64,000 nt of DNA, from contig URUY01000012.1 in the NCBI GenBank assembly GCA_900551115.1, positions 1 to 64,000 on the forward strand. Direction: 5' to 3'. The notes beneath the pieces are model-generated. The model saw only the letters and a list, made by a program, of their open reading frames with translations, did not search any database and had not been told where the DNA came from. Shown here one piece after another: positions 17,261 to 26,261 of this stretch (position 1 is the first letter of the stretch; each line of letters begins with the position of its first letter). Made by a program: the position numbers and the translations under genes. Source of the stretch: an uncultured Lachnospiraceae bacterium (GTDB lineage: Bacteria > Bacillota > Clostridia > Lachnospirales > Lachnospiraceae).

Positions 17261-18150
17261 TATGCTTCCTCCTCATTATAAAAATGCAGAAACAACTCCT
17301 CAAGGCTCTGTATTTTTATATCCATATCAAGAGGATTCACCGCCGCAATCTGTTTTAATATTTCTCCCGGCTGACCGGTCACCGCAAGCTGTACCCTGTT
17401 GCCGGTAACATTTTTTACCGGAAGTGCCCGATTGGCGGCAAAATGTTTTGCCGCTTCCTCATCCGCAAAGGTCACGGTATAAATTTTATTTTTCTTTTGT
17501 GCCAGTGAATTCATATCTTCGATAGTAACCAGCTTCCCTGCACGAATAATCGCTGTACGGTCACAGGTTTTTTCTACCTCCTCAAAGATATGTGATGACA
17601 TAAATATAGTGGTTCCCTTCTTTTTTTCTTCCAAAATCAGTTCTATAAACCGATTCTGCATCAACGGATCCAGGCCGCTGGTAGGTTCATCTAAAATCAG
17701 AATCTCCGGATTCTGCATAAAAGCACATATAATCCCCAGCTTCTGCTTTGTTCCCTTTGACATTTTTCTTATGGGGCCTTTAGCGTCCAGTTCAAAACGT
17801 GCAATCAGCTCTTCCATACGTCTTCTGTCATGTATCTGTTTCATGTCCGCCATAAAATGCAGATAGCCAATCCCTGTCATATTGTCCATCAGCGCTATTT
17901 CCCCCGGAAGATACCCTAACTTTAACTGGATTTCCTGTCTTCTTTCAAAGCAGTCCATCCCCTCAATCCGTACAGTACCGCTATCCGGGCGGATAAATCC
18001 CATCAGCTGGCGGATGGTTGTCGTCTTACCTGCTCCGTTAGGGCCCAGATAACCAAATACCTCCCCCTTCTTTACGGAAAAATCCAGCGAAAAAACACCT
18101 TTGCCATTCCGGTAAGCCTTTGTAAGTCCATGCACATCTATCTGCCCCAT
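17260..18150 (-). CDS. ABC transporter ATP-binding protein
   Basis: A 296-aa ABC ATPase with Walker A GPNGAGKTT (about 37-45), signature MSKGTKQKLG, Walker B ILILDEPTSGLD and the H-loop SSHIFEEVE. A C-terminal extension of about 80 residues resembles that of drug and antibiotic exporters of the ABC-2 class (CcmA/YtrB-like). It works with the permease encoded immediately downstream. Its stop overlaps the permease start by one base. Note the signature Lys for Gly (SKGTKQ), common in this exporter subgroup. Confidence 0.9.
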   Translation of the reverse strand: MGQIDVHGLTKAYRNGKGVFSLDFSVKKGEVFGYLGPNGAGKTTTIRQLMGFIRPDSGTVRIEGMDCFERRQEIQLKLGYLPGEIALMDNMTGIGYLHFMADMKQIHDRRRMEELIARFELDAKGPIRKMSKGTKQKLGIICAFMQNPEILILDEPTSGLDPLMQNRFIELILEEKKKGTTIFMSSHIFEEVEKTCDRTAIIRAGKLVTIEDMNSLAQKKNKIYTVTFADEEAAKHFAANRALPVKNVTGNRVQLAVTGQPGEILKQIAAVNPLDMDIKIQSLEELFLHFYNEEEA

Positions 18151-18165
18151 GGTAATCCTCCTGCT

Positions 18166-18819
18166 TTATATCACTTTCTTTACAAAATCTGTTTTCGGAT
18201 GCTTACAGACAGGACAGATATAATCCTCCGGCAGCTCTTCAAAGGGAACATCCCCATCATAAATATAGCCGCATATTTTGCATACATAAACTTCCTTCGA
18301 TGCGGTTTCCCCAACCTCCTCGTCCGGCAGATAGGTCGGCGCCGCCTTCGGGCTTTTTCCTTTAATCACCTTATGGTAATAAGCATAGGTCATGGCATCA
18401 TCCTGCTTTAAGACGTCACAATCCGTTACCCTGCCTAAAAATACGGTATGGGTGTCAGTCTCCATCTTATCAATGACATCGCATGTAATATACGCGCAGG
18501 CGTCTGTTACCACAGGCATATATCCCTTTAAAGCATATGCCACGCTGTCAAACTTATTGACCTCTTTTCCGCTTTGAAAACCAAAGGTGCCGATAATGGA
18601 CGGTTCTGAATTCTCCCCTAAAATAGAAATGGCAAATTTGCCCGCCTTTTGTATACACTGGTTTGTATAATTTGTATGATTGATGCTGATTGCTATTGTT
18701 GCCGGTTCCGAAGTAATCTGCATAGCGCTGTTTGCCGTGCAGCCTGTAGGTCTTCCTTCATCCCAGGTGCTGATGATATAAACTCCGTAAGAAAGACTTC
18801 TGAAAGCATTACTGTTCAT
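18166..18819 (-). CDS. High-molecular-weight rubredoxin: flavin reductase-rubredoxin fusion
   Basis: A 217-aa fusion. Residues 1-160 are a FMN-binding flavin reductase-like domain (RPTGCTANSAMQ, then the SINHTNYTNQCI region), and 175-217 are rubredoxin with iron ligands Cys 180, 183, 202 and 205. The Moorella protein Hrb has this architecture and passes electrons from NAD(P)H to flavodiiron proteins that reduce oxygen or nitric oxide. No flavodiiron gene is adjacent. It probably protects this anaerobe against oxygen. It is a single gene, 15 bp upstream of the ABC ATPase gene. Confidence 0.87.
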   Translation of the reverse strand: MNSNAFRSLSYGVYIISTWDEGRPTGCTANSAMQITSEPATIAISINHTNYTNQCIQKAGKFAISILGENSEPSIIGTFGFQSGKEVNKFDSVAYALKGYMPVVTDACAYITCDVIDKMETDTHTVFLGRVTDCDVLKQDDAMTYAYYHKVIKGKSPKAAPTYLPDEEVGETASKEVYVCKICGYIYDGDVPFEELPEDYICPVCKHPKTDFVKKVI

Positions 18820-18910
18820 ATTATATCTCCTCTCAAAATTAGTAATTATTACTATTTTTATGTTATCATCCTTACCACATTATGTCAAATCAAATTTTCA
18901 GAATATTTTA

Positions 18911-18955
18911 ATCAGTACATTTCATGGTAAATCAGTATATTTCAGTATATTTCAT
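18911..18955. repeat. Three short A/T-rich direct repeats
   Basis: CAGTACATTTCA, CAGTATATTTCA and CAGTATATTTCA occur at about 18913, 18933 and 18944, upstream of the SRP RNA promoter. They could be a binding site or chance in A/T-rich DNA. Confidence 0.4.
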
Positions 18956-18968
18956 TTTATGTAATTGC

Positions 18969-18997
18969 TTGACATCATCCTGCAAAACCGATATACT
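18969..18997 (+). promoter_or_regulatory. Promoter of the SRP RNA gene
   Basis: TTGACA (18969-18974), a 17-bp spacer and TATACT (18992-18997) make a near-consensus promoter about 7 bp before the predicted RNA 5' end. Confidence 0.85.
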
Positions 18998-19003
18998 TAA
19001 TAA

Positions 19004-19213
19004 GCCGTGCATGTGCCTTTTGGAGGGCGCTTCTATGGCTGGCCCTTTTGTCAATGTTGAAGTTTGGGTCTTGCGCAATGGATATCTGCGAACCGTGTCA
19101 GGGTGGGAACACAGCAGCACTAAGCGGAATCTTCCATGTGCCGCGAGGAAGCCTGGCGGAGTTGACTGCAGGGTATCGCATAGAAGGGTCCTCCTAAGGA
19201 AATATACACGGTT
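19004..19213 (+). ncRNA. ffs: Signal recognition particle RNA (large, clostridial type)
   Basis: The conserved SRP domain is visible: GTCAGG, GGAA and AGCAGC in order at about 19096-19124 form helix 8 with its tetraloop and the Ffh-binding internal loop. The ends CCGTG (19005-19009) and CACGG (19207-19211) pair, and five T follow. Length is about 210 nt, longer than the 4.5S form, so an Alu-like domain is present. It is preceded by a near-consensus promoter. Confidence 0.93.
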
Positions 19214-19245
19214 TTTATATGCGCTGATATCAGAAAGGAAAAGAA

Positions 19246-20133
19246 ATGGGCTGTAGATTGTGTCCCAGAGAATGTAATGCAGACAGAGAAAACGGAAAGG
19301 TCGGGTATTGTGGGGAAACTGCTTCCCTGCGTGTAGCACGGGCCGCCCTTCATATGTGGGAAGAACCATGTATTTCAGGCAAAACCGGCTCCGGCACGGT
19401 CTTTTTTACCGGCTGTCCTCTAAAATGCGTCTTTTGCCAAAACAGCATTCTTGCAGAAAACGGAGCAGGCAAAGCCATCACGGCAGAACGTCTCGCAGAA
19501 ATTTTTCTAGCGCTCCAGAGCGAAGGCGCCTGCAACATCAATCTTGTAACACCAACCCATTTTGTTCCCCAGATAGTCTCGGCGTTAAAAAAAGCAAAAG
19601 CAGACGGATTGTCCGTCCCCGTTGTTTATAATACCGGCGGCTATGAAAAGCCGGAAACCCTCCGTCTCTTAGAGGGAATGATTGATATCTATCTGCCGGA
19701 TTTAAAATATTTTTCTTCCCGTCTGTCTGCCCGTTATTCCAATGCCCCTGACTATTTTACAAAAGCCAGCAGCGCAATCGCAGAAATGTTCCGGCAAACC
19801 GGCACGCCTGTAATAGATGAAAAAACCGGGCTCATGAAGCGAGGCATCATAGTCCGCCACCTGCTTCTGCCCAAACATCTGGCTGATTCAAAAAAAGTGC
19901 TGGAATACCTCTTTTGCACTTATCATCACGATATTTACTTAAGCATCATGAATCAGTATACGCCCATACGCCGCTTTCCCGACATGCCGGAGCTTAACAG
20001 GCGGGTATCCGGAAAAGAATATAATATGCTTATCGACTATGCTTTAAATCTGGGCATTGAAAATGCCTTTATTCAGGAAGGAGATACTGCATCAGAAAGC
20101 TTTATCCCCTCCTTCGATTGTGAAGGCATTTAG
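19246..20133 (+). CDS. Radical SAM protein, PflA-like (COG1313 type)
   Basis: A 295-aa radical SAM protein. The cluster Cys are 57, 61 and 64 (CPLKCVFC). The N terminus holds an additional Cys set (C3, C6, C10, C22) that could bind a second cluster or zinc. This layout matches COG1313, often annotated as pyruvate-formate lyase activating enzyme homologues, but the target is not known and no glycyl-radical enzyme is nearby. It begins about 30 bp after the SRP RNA T run, on the same strand, with an AAGGAAAAG site. Confidence 0.82.
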   Translation: MGCRLCPRECNADRENGKVGYCGETASLRVARAALHMWEEPCISGKTGSGTVFFTGCPLKCVFCQNSILAENGAGKAITAERLAEIFLALQSEGACNINLVTPTHFVPQIVSALKKAKADGLSVPVVYNTGGYEKPETLRLLEGMIDIYLPDLKYFSSRLSARYSNAPDYFTKASSAIAEMFRQTGTPVIDEKTGLMKRGIIVRHLLLPKHLADSKKVLEYLFCTYHHDIYLSIMNQYTPIRRFPDMPELNRRVSGKEYNMLIDYALNLGIENAFIQEGDTASESFIPSFDCEGI

Positions 20134-20135
20134 GC

Positions 20136-21359
20136 TTATATCTCCACCCGTTTCATATAATAGCCAAAGCCGCCTTCGGCTACCAGGTCCGTACCGGCCT
20201 CAAAGCCTTCAAATCCAAACATAAGCGCAGCCTGTTTTTCCCTGTCAAAATAAACACCGGGAACCCCCAAATAAAAGCTGTCTTCTTCCCGCTCCTTTAT
20301 TTTTGTCAATATCACATGCCCATAATTGTAATATCCGTGCAGAAGAAAGCTGTTCTGTACAAGATTTTGGTACTGTCTGGATAAAACCACAAAATCCCTG
20401 GGTGTAATAGAAAGATATTCTCTTTCATCCCCAAAGGGATGGATACGCGGATAATGTCTGCCAAGCTGTTCCCACTTATCATCGGATAACTGCTCTGTCT
20501 TTTCTGCATACTGCTTCTGCCGGGTTTGGTGGGTTTTACGCCAGTTTTTCCCTTCATTATGCTCGTATGCCGCAGGCTCCTCAGTTTCCTTATCCTCCTT
20601 TAAATCAGCTTTCTCCACCTCCCCTGCCTCCGCAGGTTCCATCCTTTGGATGATTTCTGCATCCGCAGGTTCCGTCTCCCGGATAGCTTCCGCTTCTGCT
20701 GCCTCTTTCCACGCTTCTGTTTCCTTTGCCGATTCTCCCAGCTCTTTTATGGTTTCTGTCAGTTCTTTTGCCGCCTCTGCGGTTTCTTTTACCGCTTCTG
20801 CCGGGTCTTTTACCGCTTCTGCCGGGTCTTTTACCGCTTCTGTCAGTTCTTTTGCCGCTTCTGTAGTTTCTTTTGCAGCCTTATATACTTCCTCTACGGC
20901 TTCCGGTTCTTTCCACAAAGGTTTAGGCTCTCTTTCTACAGCTTGTGGTGTTTCCTGTAAGATTTCTGCCGCATTCCCGGCTGCTGTTTCTTTCTCCCTT
21001 TCCCGCCATATCCCCTTCAGCACACGTTTTTCCGAAAGCCTGATTTGAATACCATCGCACTCGGTATAACTGATTGCCGTTCCTGCCAGTTCTTCATTTT
21101 TCCAAACAGCAGCATACTCTCCTGTTCCATACTTCAGCAATATGCTGTCTGCCGGATATATTTCACCTCTGGATATAATCTGTATTTCTCCCTGCATGGT
21201 ATCTGTCGGATACAAGCCGCGGATATGTATCTGTATACGGCTCGTTTCCCCCTTTGCTTCCCACTTCAAAAATCCGCCGTTTTTCACCTTATTGTTCCGT
21301 TCCAGATAATCCAGATATACTATTTTCTTATCGTAGAAGCCCTTGTCCTCTTTTACCAT
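20136..21359 (-). CDS. DUF6128-like protein with heptad repeats
   Basis: A 407-aa protein with no signal peptide or membrane segment. The N-terminal domain (about 1-125) is beta-rich (NGGFLKWEAKGETSRIQIHI) and fits DUF6128 of Lachnospiraceae. The middle holds eight tandem 7-residue units of the KxxxEAx type, predicted to be long amphipathic helix, then a Glu-rich linker. The C-terminal 130 residues (PRIHPFGDEREYLSI onward) form a second conserved globular domain. Function is unknown. The ATG at 21359 has a weak GGGGG site; an 18-codon longer form is possible. Ends 2 bp from the convergent radical SAM gene. Confidence 0.6.
   Translation of the reverse strand: MVKEDKGFYDKKIVYLDYLERNNKVKNGGFLKWEAKGETSRIQIHIRGLYPTDTMQGEIQIISRGEIYPADSILLKYGTGEYAAVWKNEELAGTAISYTECDGIQIRLSEKRVLKGIWREREKETAAGNAAEILQETPQAVEREPKPLWKEPEAVEEVYKAAKETTEAAKELTEAVKDPAEAVKDPAEAVKETAEAAKELTETIKELGESAKETEAWKEAAEAEAIRETEPADAEIIQRMEPAEAGEVEKADLKEDKETEEPAAYEHNEGKNWRKTHQTRQKQYAEKTEQLSDDKWEQLGRHYPRIHPFGDEREYLSITPRDFVVLSRQYQNLVQNSFLLHGYYNYGHVILTKIKEREEDSFYLGVPGVYFDREKQAALMFGFEGFEAGTDLVAEGGFGYYMKRVEI
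20708..20876 (-). repeat. 21-bp in-frame repeats coding heptads
   Basis: Tandem 21-bp units (for example TTTTACCGCTTCTGCCGGGTC on the plus strand near 20788-20830, nearly identical twice) encode seven-residue Lys/Glu/Ala units. Outer copies are diverged. Confidence 0.75.
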
Positions 21360-21440
21360 AAAAACCCCCGAATATTCAGATATTATTATTTCTATCAGTA
21401 TATTCACGGTCAAACATTATATTACTAAAATCCGGCTGGT

Positions 21441-22382
21441 TCAGCTTAAATCTTTACGCACTTCGTCCACCAGCCCCTGACTGCACTCCGCCAGCGCACA
21501 AATATCCGGATCTGCCGTTCCAAGTTTTAAAAGGTTACGGATAAATATTTTGGTTTTATACATTTCCCCTTCTGCTTTTCCTTCTGCTATCAATGCTGTA
21601 AGAGCCTCACACATATTAATCTTGCCTCCTTCTTCAAAAAATTGCTTGTTTGCAGCCAGTTCCTCTGCATTCGTAAAGGATACAGCCACATCAAATGCAT
21701 CTTCCTCCAATTCCCGGTATGCCTCATCCTTTTGTACAAGCTCTCTTAGCCGTTCCTTATCCTTTGAACAGCGTATAAAATCAAACACCTGCTTTAAATC
21801 CGTTTGAAACATGGCAGTATCTGAAAGCTGCCTGATTTCTATAAGATTAATTTTATAATTATTAACCATTTTCTTTAGCGGAGCCGGAATATCCGTAAAG
21901 TCCAACATCCCGAACAAATCTCTGCTGCCATCCCACTTTTCACCATAAAATAACACAAGCGTTATGCACGGATGCAGTTTGCTGTCTTTAAAAAAACCTG
22001 ATAAGAATTCACTCCGGCCAAGTCCGCTTGTTTTTCTCACATGTCTTTTTATAACAGCAGCCTGTTTTTCATACTCGCCCACATCATAAGACATGGTCCG
22101 AAGTGCCATAAGATAGTCTACGGCAGTCTGATTTTCAATACCAATTACTGCAAAATTTACTCCAAATGCTGCCTTTCTGATTAAATCCCGATACTTCTGC
22201 CTCGGTTGCTTACGTCTTGCTTTAGCCGAAAACGGCAGTCTCCAAAAGCCTGTCTGCGTATCCAATTCCTGCAAGTCATCCGCCGTCACAATCTGCTTTC
22301 CCGCAAATCCAATGCCGTTAAGCAAATCGGCATACCGCTCATTATCAGCCAGATAACGTTTCAGCAAAAAATCTTTTTCCAT
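21441..22382 (-). CDS. Rpn family putative nuclease (PD-(D/E)XK transposase-like)
   Basis: A 313-aa protein resembling Rpn/YhgA-like proteins, once called transposase_31. Features include FGVNFAVIGIENQTAVDYLMALR, the likely E-x-Q active-site strand of the PD-(D/E)XK fold, then VLFYGEKWDGSRDL and a helical C-terminal region. In E. coli RpnA is a DNA endonuclease that promotes RecA-independent recombination. No inverted repeats or partner genes suggest a complete mobile element. The ATG at 22382 has AAGGAGG upstream; the longer frame before it lacks support. Confidence 0.75.
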   Translation of the reverse strand: MEKDFLLKRYLADNERYADLLNGIGFAGKQIVTADDLQELDTQTGFWRLPFSAKARRKQPRQKYRDLIRKAAFGVNFAVIGIENQTAVDYLMALRTMSYDVGEYEKQAAVIKRHVRKTSGLGRSEFLSGFFKDSKLHPCITLVLFYGEKWDGSRDLFGMLDFTDIPAPLKKMVNNYKINLIEIRQLSDTAMFQTDLKQVFDFIRCSKDKERLRELVQKDEAYRELEEDAFDVAVSFTNAEELAANKQFFEEGGKINMCEALTALIAEGKAEGEMYKTKIFIRNLLKLGTADPDICALAECSQGLVDEVRKDLS

Positions 22383-22660
22383 ATGAAATTCCTCCTTTGC
22401 AGGAGGTATCCTTGAAAATCTCCTGCTTTTTATAATGATGAGAGTAAAAAGCATAGATTTCCTAAAGACTATCAGAACAGCAGGCCTGCCGCCATAACGG
22501 TCCGCCTGCAAAAAAGAAAGCATTACGCTGAATTCTAAGAATATATGCTTTAAAAAAGCTTAACATATTTCCGTCTTCAGTGCAATGCTTTTTATTATTT
22601 TTATCTTTGTTTATTAACGTTATTTCGTTTATTCCTCTGTTTCAGCCCTACAGGCAACAC

Positions 22661-23749
22661 TTAATATTCCAGAGAATCCAGATATTTCATATAATTTACC
22701 ACCATTAATGCTATCTTAAAGGTCAGGGCATCATCAAAATTTCTGATATCCAGTCCCGTACTCTTTTGCAGTTTTTCAATACGGTATACCAAAGTATTTC
22801 TGTGTACAAATAACTGTCTTGATGTTTCAGATACATTCAGGCTGGTTTCAAAAAACTTGTTAATGGTTCCCAGCATCTCCTCATCCAGTTCTTCCGGTAC
22901 GTTATCTCCAAATATTTCCTGAATGAAGATACGGCACAGATTGACAGGAAGCTGATAAATCAGCCGTCCGATTCCCAGTGTACTATAAGCAATTACATTT
23001 TTCTCCGCATAGAAAATCTTGCCTACATCCAAAGCCATTTTCGCTTCTTTGTAAGATTTGGAAACATCTTTAAGCTCCTGCACTACCGTACCAAAAGCAA
23101 CCTTTACTTTAAGCATGGCTTCTGCATTCATCATATCCACAACCGTATTTGCAATCTGATTGAGTTCTTCCCATTTATAGTCCTCATCCAAAGCCTTAAT
23201 CAGAATCACGCTGCTTTCATCTACCGCAGTAATGTAATCTCCGCTCTGAGAAGAGAACATGCCCTTTAAAAGCTCTGTTACAATACCGTCCTTCTCCAGT
23301 TTGGTTTCAATCAGAAACACCGCTCTGGGCACAGTTACCTCAACATGCAGTTTTTTTGCCCGGTTATAGATATCCACTAACAGCAAATTGTCCAATAACA
23401 GATTTTGGAAAAAATTATTTCTGTCAAACCGCTCTTTATATGCAATAATCAGATTCTGAAGCTGGCAGGCCGCAATCTTGCCTACCATATATACATCATC
23501 ACTGAAACCTCTTGCAACTAAAACATATGAAAGTTCTCCCTCGTCCAATACCTTCAGCAGATGATGTACTCCTATCACCTGACTGTCTGCAGGTGATTTT
23601 GCAAAACCAACAATCAAACTGTTGTTTAACTCTCCCATATCCATAGTATTGGCAACAAGACCGCCGTTTACATCATATACACAGAGGTCAACCTTCGTAA
23701 TTGCCTTTAGCTCTTCAATACTTGTTTGAATAATCTGGCTTGATATCAT
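22661..23749 (-). CDS. PucR/CdaR-type transcriptional regulator
   Basis: A 362-aa regulator. The N-terminal region resembles the sugar-diacid-recognition type sensor, the middle (about 130-260) a GGDEF-derived CdaR domain, and the C terminus a PucR helix-turn-helix (FFETSLNVSETSRQLFVHRNTLVYRIEKLQ). Such proteins activate catabolic genes on sensing a small carboxylate or sugar acid. It lies downstream of the 12-gene glycoside cluster on the same strand but behind a terminator, and a plausible own promoter (TTGCGG, 17 bp, TATCAT) lies at about 23792-23820. It may co-regulate the cluster or a distant target. Confidence 0.82.
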   Translation of the reverse strand: MISSQIIQTSIEELKAITKVDLCVYDVNGGLVANTMDMGELNNSLIVGFAKSPADSQVIGVHHLLKVLDEGELSYVLVARGFSDDVYMVGKIAACQLQNLIIAYKERFDRNNFFQNLLLDNLLLVDIYNRAKKLHVEVTVPRAVFLIETKLEKDGIVTELLKGMFSSQSGDYITAVDESSVILIKALDEDYKWEELNQIANTVVDMMNAEAMLKVKVAFGTVVQELKDVSKSYKEAKMALDVGKIFYAEKNVIAYSTLGIGRLIYQLPVNLCRIFIQEIFGDNVPEELDEEMLGTINKFFETSLNVSETSRQLFVHRNTLVYRIEKLQKSTGLDIRNFDDALTFKIALMVVNYMKYLDSLEY

Positions 23750-23835
23750 TTATACCCGTCCCTTCCTCTATCGCAAACTTAACTGTCTACAATAATGATA
23801 GCTTATTTTCCCCCCGTCCGCAAGAAAAACCTGCA

Positions 23836-23866
23836 CATAAAAAATGGCGGGAAATTCTTCCCGCCT
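23836..23866 (-). terminator. Terminator of the 12-gene glycoside operon
   Basis: An 8-bp G/C-rich stem (23846-23853 with 23858-23865) with a 4-nt loop is followed by six T on the minus strand, 18 bp after the GH1 stop codon. Confidence 0.85.
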
Positions 23867-23883
23867 GCCATGGTCAAGGAGCT

Positions 23884-25323
23884 TCAGCCCAAATCCTCCC
23901 CATTAGAAGAGATTACCTTCTGATACCAGAAAAATGAATCTTTTCTTTCTCTTGAAAGGTCTCCTGTTCCGTCATCATATTTATTTACAAAAATCATACC
24001 ATAACGTTTTGCCATCTCACCTGTGGATGCTGATACAAGGTCGATACATCCCCAGGGAGTATATCCAATCAAATCCACTCCCTGCTCAATGGCTTTACCC
24101 ATCTCAATAATATGATCACGCAGATACGCAATTCGATAAGGGTCATGAATCTTTCCGTCTTCAGACTTAATATCCCTGGCGCCCAGTCCATTTTCTACAA
24201 TCATTACCGGAATTCCATAACGATCATAAATTGCATGCAATGCCCAACGGAGTCCCTTCGGATCAATCTGCCAGCCCCAATCGCTTGCCTTCAGATATGG
24301 ATTCTTCCAACCGCCTGAAAGATTGCCTTCCATTGAGCTTTCATCTTTGTGAGTCGTAATGCAATTACTCACATAGTAGCTGAATGTATAAAGGTCAACC
24401 GTGCCCTCTTTTAAAAGTTCCAGATCACCGTCTTCCAGCTTCAGATGAATGTCATGGTTCTCAAAATACTTCTTTGCAAAATACGGGTACTCACCTTTAA
24501 TCTGTACATCAGAGCAAAGCCAGCAGAACATATTAGTCTGTTCCTGTGCCAAAAGCATATCTTCAGGGTCCGGAGTCAATGGATAATATGCAGAAAATGC
24601 CATCATATTCGCCATGACATAATCCGGATAATGCTCATGTGCATATTTAACAACTTTTGCACTGGCCACAAACTGATGATGGATTGCCTGATACCGAACT
24701 TCCTCAGGAATTTCAATACTGCTTACAGGCCCGTCAATTCCTTTAATCGTACCTGTCGAAAGTACTGCTCCGAGGTTCATGATTCCTGCATTAATCTCGT
24801 TGAAGGTAATCCAGTACTTAACTTTTCCCTGATATCTTTCAAAAAGAACCAGACAGTATTTATAATACAGATCGATCAGTTCTCTGGAATGCCAGCCATT
24901 GTACTTTTCAACCAAAGCATACGGCAATTCGTAATGGCTAATAGTAACCATTGGTTCAATACCGTGTGCCTTACAGCAGTCAAATACCTTATCATAGAAT
25001 GCAAGACCTTTTTCATTAGGCTCATCTTCCATTCCGGTAGGGAAAATCCTTGTCCAGTTGATGCTGGTACGGAAAACTTTAAATCCCATCTCGGCAAACA
25101 GTTTAATATCCTCTTCATAATGATGATAAAAATCAATCGCCTCATGGCTTGGATACAGTCTGTCTTCATGAATATAATCCGTAATCCATTTCGGACTGGT
25201 ATGTGAACCATTGGTACACATGTCCGGGACGCTGGCTCCCTTGCCGTCCGCATCCCACGCTCCTTCAAACTGGTTTGCAGCACAAGCTCCGCCCCATAAA
25301 AAATTTTCAGGAAATTTGCTCAT
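23884..25323 (-). CDS. GH1 6-phospho-beta-glucosidase
   Basis: A 479-aa cytoplasmic GH1 enzyme with no signal peptide. The acid/base is Glu 176 (TFNEI) and the nucleophile Glu 377 (IVENGLG). Ser 431, Lys 439 and Tyr 441 have the exact spacing of the Ser-Lys-Tyr triad that binds the substrate phosphate in 6-phospho-glycosidases (S427, K435, Y437 in the lactococcal enzyme), so the substrate is probably a phosphorylated beta-glucoside. No PTS genes are present; the ROK kinase gene directly upstream, overlapping by 17 bp, is the likely source of the phosphate. Last gene of the operon. Confidence 0.88.
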   Translation of the reverse strand: MSKFPENFLWGGACAANQFEGAWDADGKGASVPDMCTNGSHTSPKWITDYIHEDRLYPSHEAIDFYHHYEEDIKLFAEMGFKVFRTSINWTRIFPTGMEDEPNEKGLAFYDKVFDCCKAHGIEPMVTISHYELPYALVEKYNGWHSRELIDLYYKYCLVLFERYQGKVKYWITFNEINAGIMNLGAVLSTGTIKGIDGPVSSIEIPEEVRYQAIHHQFVASAKVVKYAHEHYPDYVMANMMAFSAYYPLTPDPEDMLLAQEQTNMFCWLCSDVQIKGEYPYFAKKYFENHDIHLKLEDGDLELLKEGTVDLYTFSYYVSNCITTHKDESSMEGNLSGGWKNPYLKASDWGWQIDPKGLRWALHAIYDRYGIPVMIVENGLGARDIKSEDGKIHDPYRIAYLRDHIIEMGKAIEQGVDLIGYTPWGCIDLVSASTGEMAKRYGMIFVNKYDDGTGDLSRERKDSFFWYQKVISSNGEDLG

Positions 25324-26251
25324 ATTGTTTCTCCTTTTTCCAGGTCAGATAACTCTGGAATGCTCCAATCTGATTTGCTTCATTACCATATCTGCATTTT
25401 ACAATTTCACAATTCGGTTCTACAAGTCCCTTCATTCCGAAGAATGCGTCATCCAGAATTAATTTTCTGTAATTCTTCTGAATGCTCTCCAGCAAAATAT
25501 CCTGACCGCTGATTCCTCCGCCAATTGCAATACGCTCGATATCGAGAAGCATCTGCAGGTTAAAAATCTCAAACGCAATACTATATGTAAACTTATCCAG
25601 CACTTCGCATGCTACAGGGTCGCCTGCATTAATCCATTCAAATGCTTGCCTGCCATCCAGCGGCGTTTCCATTGGAATCCCCTTTGCTTCCCGCATCAAT
25701 TCCAAAAGCCCTGTCGTTGCATCAGAATGTCCGACAAATCCCTTTAAGGTGCCCCATTCATTGAGGCTGCGTCCTACAAAAGAAAACTCTCCTGCCGAAA
25801 AATGTTTACCTCTCACCAGCTTACCATCGATGATTAATCCACCGCCCACGCCGGTTCCAATAATAAATGCTGCTGCATTTTGGCAACCGGCAAGACTTCC
25901 GACTGTATATTCAGCCCATGCTGCACACTTTCCATCATTATCAATATGGACCGGGCATCCACACAATTCCGAAATCTGCCGTGCAACATACTTGTCCTGA
26001 TTATAGGCCAACATACCGCCGGTTCTGCAGTAACCATTATCGCTGTCAATCATTCCCGGCATAGAAACTGCAATTCCTTCTGTATCTTTCCCTATTTCAT
26101 CATAAAGCTCTTTCAGCCTTGCAAGTAATGCATCCTGATTTTCGGTAGGTGTTGGCGTTTTGCCCTGTCGTATGCATTCAAGGCTTTCATCCATAACAGA
26201 ATATTTAATATCTGTTCCGCCAATATCAAAGACTGTTAATTTCAATGTCAC
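25307..26251 (-). CDS. ROK family sugar kinase, BglK-like
   Basis: A 314-aa ROK protein with no DNA-binding domain, so a kinase. Seen are the phosphate loop DIGGTDIKYSV (about 9-19), the catalytic-Asp block HIDNDGKCAA and GTGVGGGLIIDGKL. The usual ExGH of glucokinases is replaced by AGEFSF, and the Cys-rich zinc motif is absent, as I recall for beta-glucoside kinase BglK. With the GH1 enzyme encoded next (17-bp overlap) and bearing a phosphate-binding triad, I infer ATP-dependent phosphorylation of an imported glycoside at C6. A glucokinase or hexose kinase is the alternative. Confidence 0.82.
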   Translation of the reverse strand: MTLKLTVFDIGGTDIKYSVMDESLECIRQGKTPTPTENQDALLARLKELYDEIGKDTEGIAVSMPGMIDSDNGYCRTGGMLAYNQDKYVARQISELCGCPVHIDNDGKCAAWAEYTVGSLAGCQNAAAFIIGTGVGGGLIIDGKLVRGKHFSAGEFSFVGRSLNEWGTLKGFVGHSDATTGLLELMREAKGIPMETPLDGRQAFEWINAGDPVACEVLDKFTYSIAFEIFNLQMLLDIERIAIGGGISGQDILLESIQKNYRKLILDDAFFGMKGLVEPNCEIVKCRYGNEANQIGAFQSYLTWKKEKQYEQIS

Positions 26252-26261
26252 ACCCCCAAAG

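Noticed and set aside
18911..18955. Short A/T-rich repeats as an iteron-like origin
   Set aside because: Only three 12-bp copies, uneven spacing, no replication gene nearby. They are probably part of the SRP upstream region.
20136..20960. Plus-strand frames rich in Phe/Cys opposite the DUF6128-like gene
   Set aside because: They are mirror images of the Lys/Glu/Ala heptad repeats on the minus strand.
24445..25206. A 253-codon open frame on the plus strand opposite the GH1 gene
   Set aside because: Antisense shadow of a well-supported enzyme gene; no RBS or domain.
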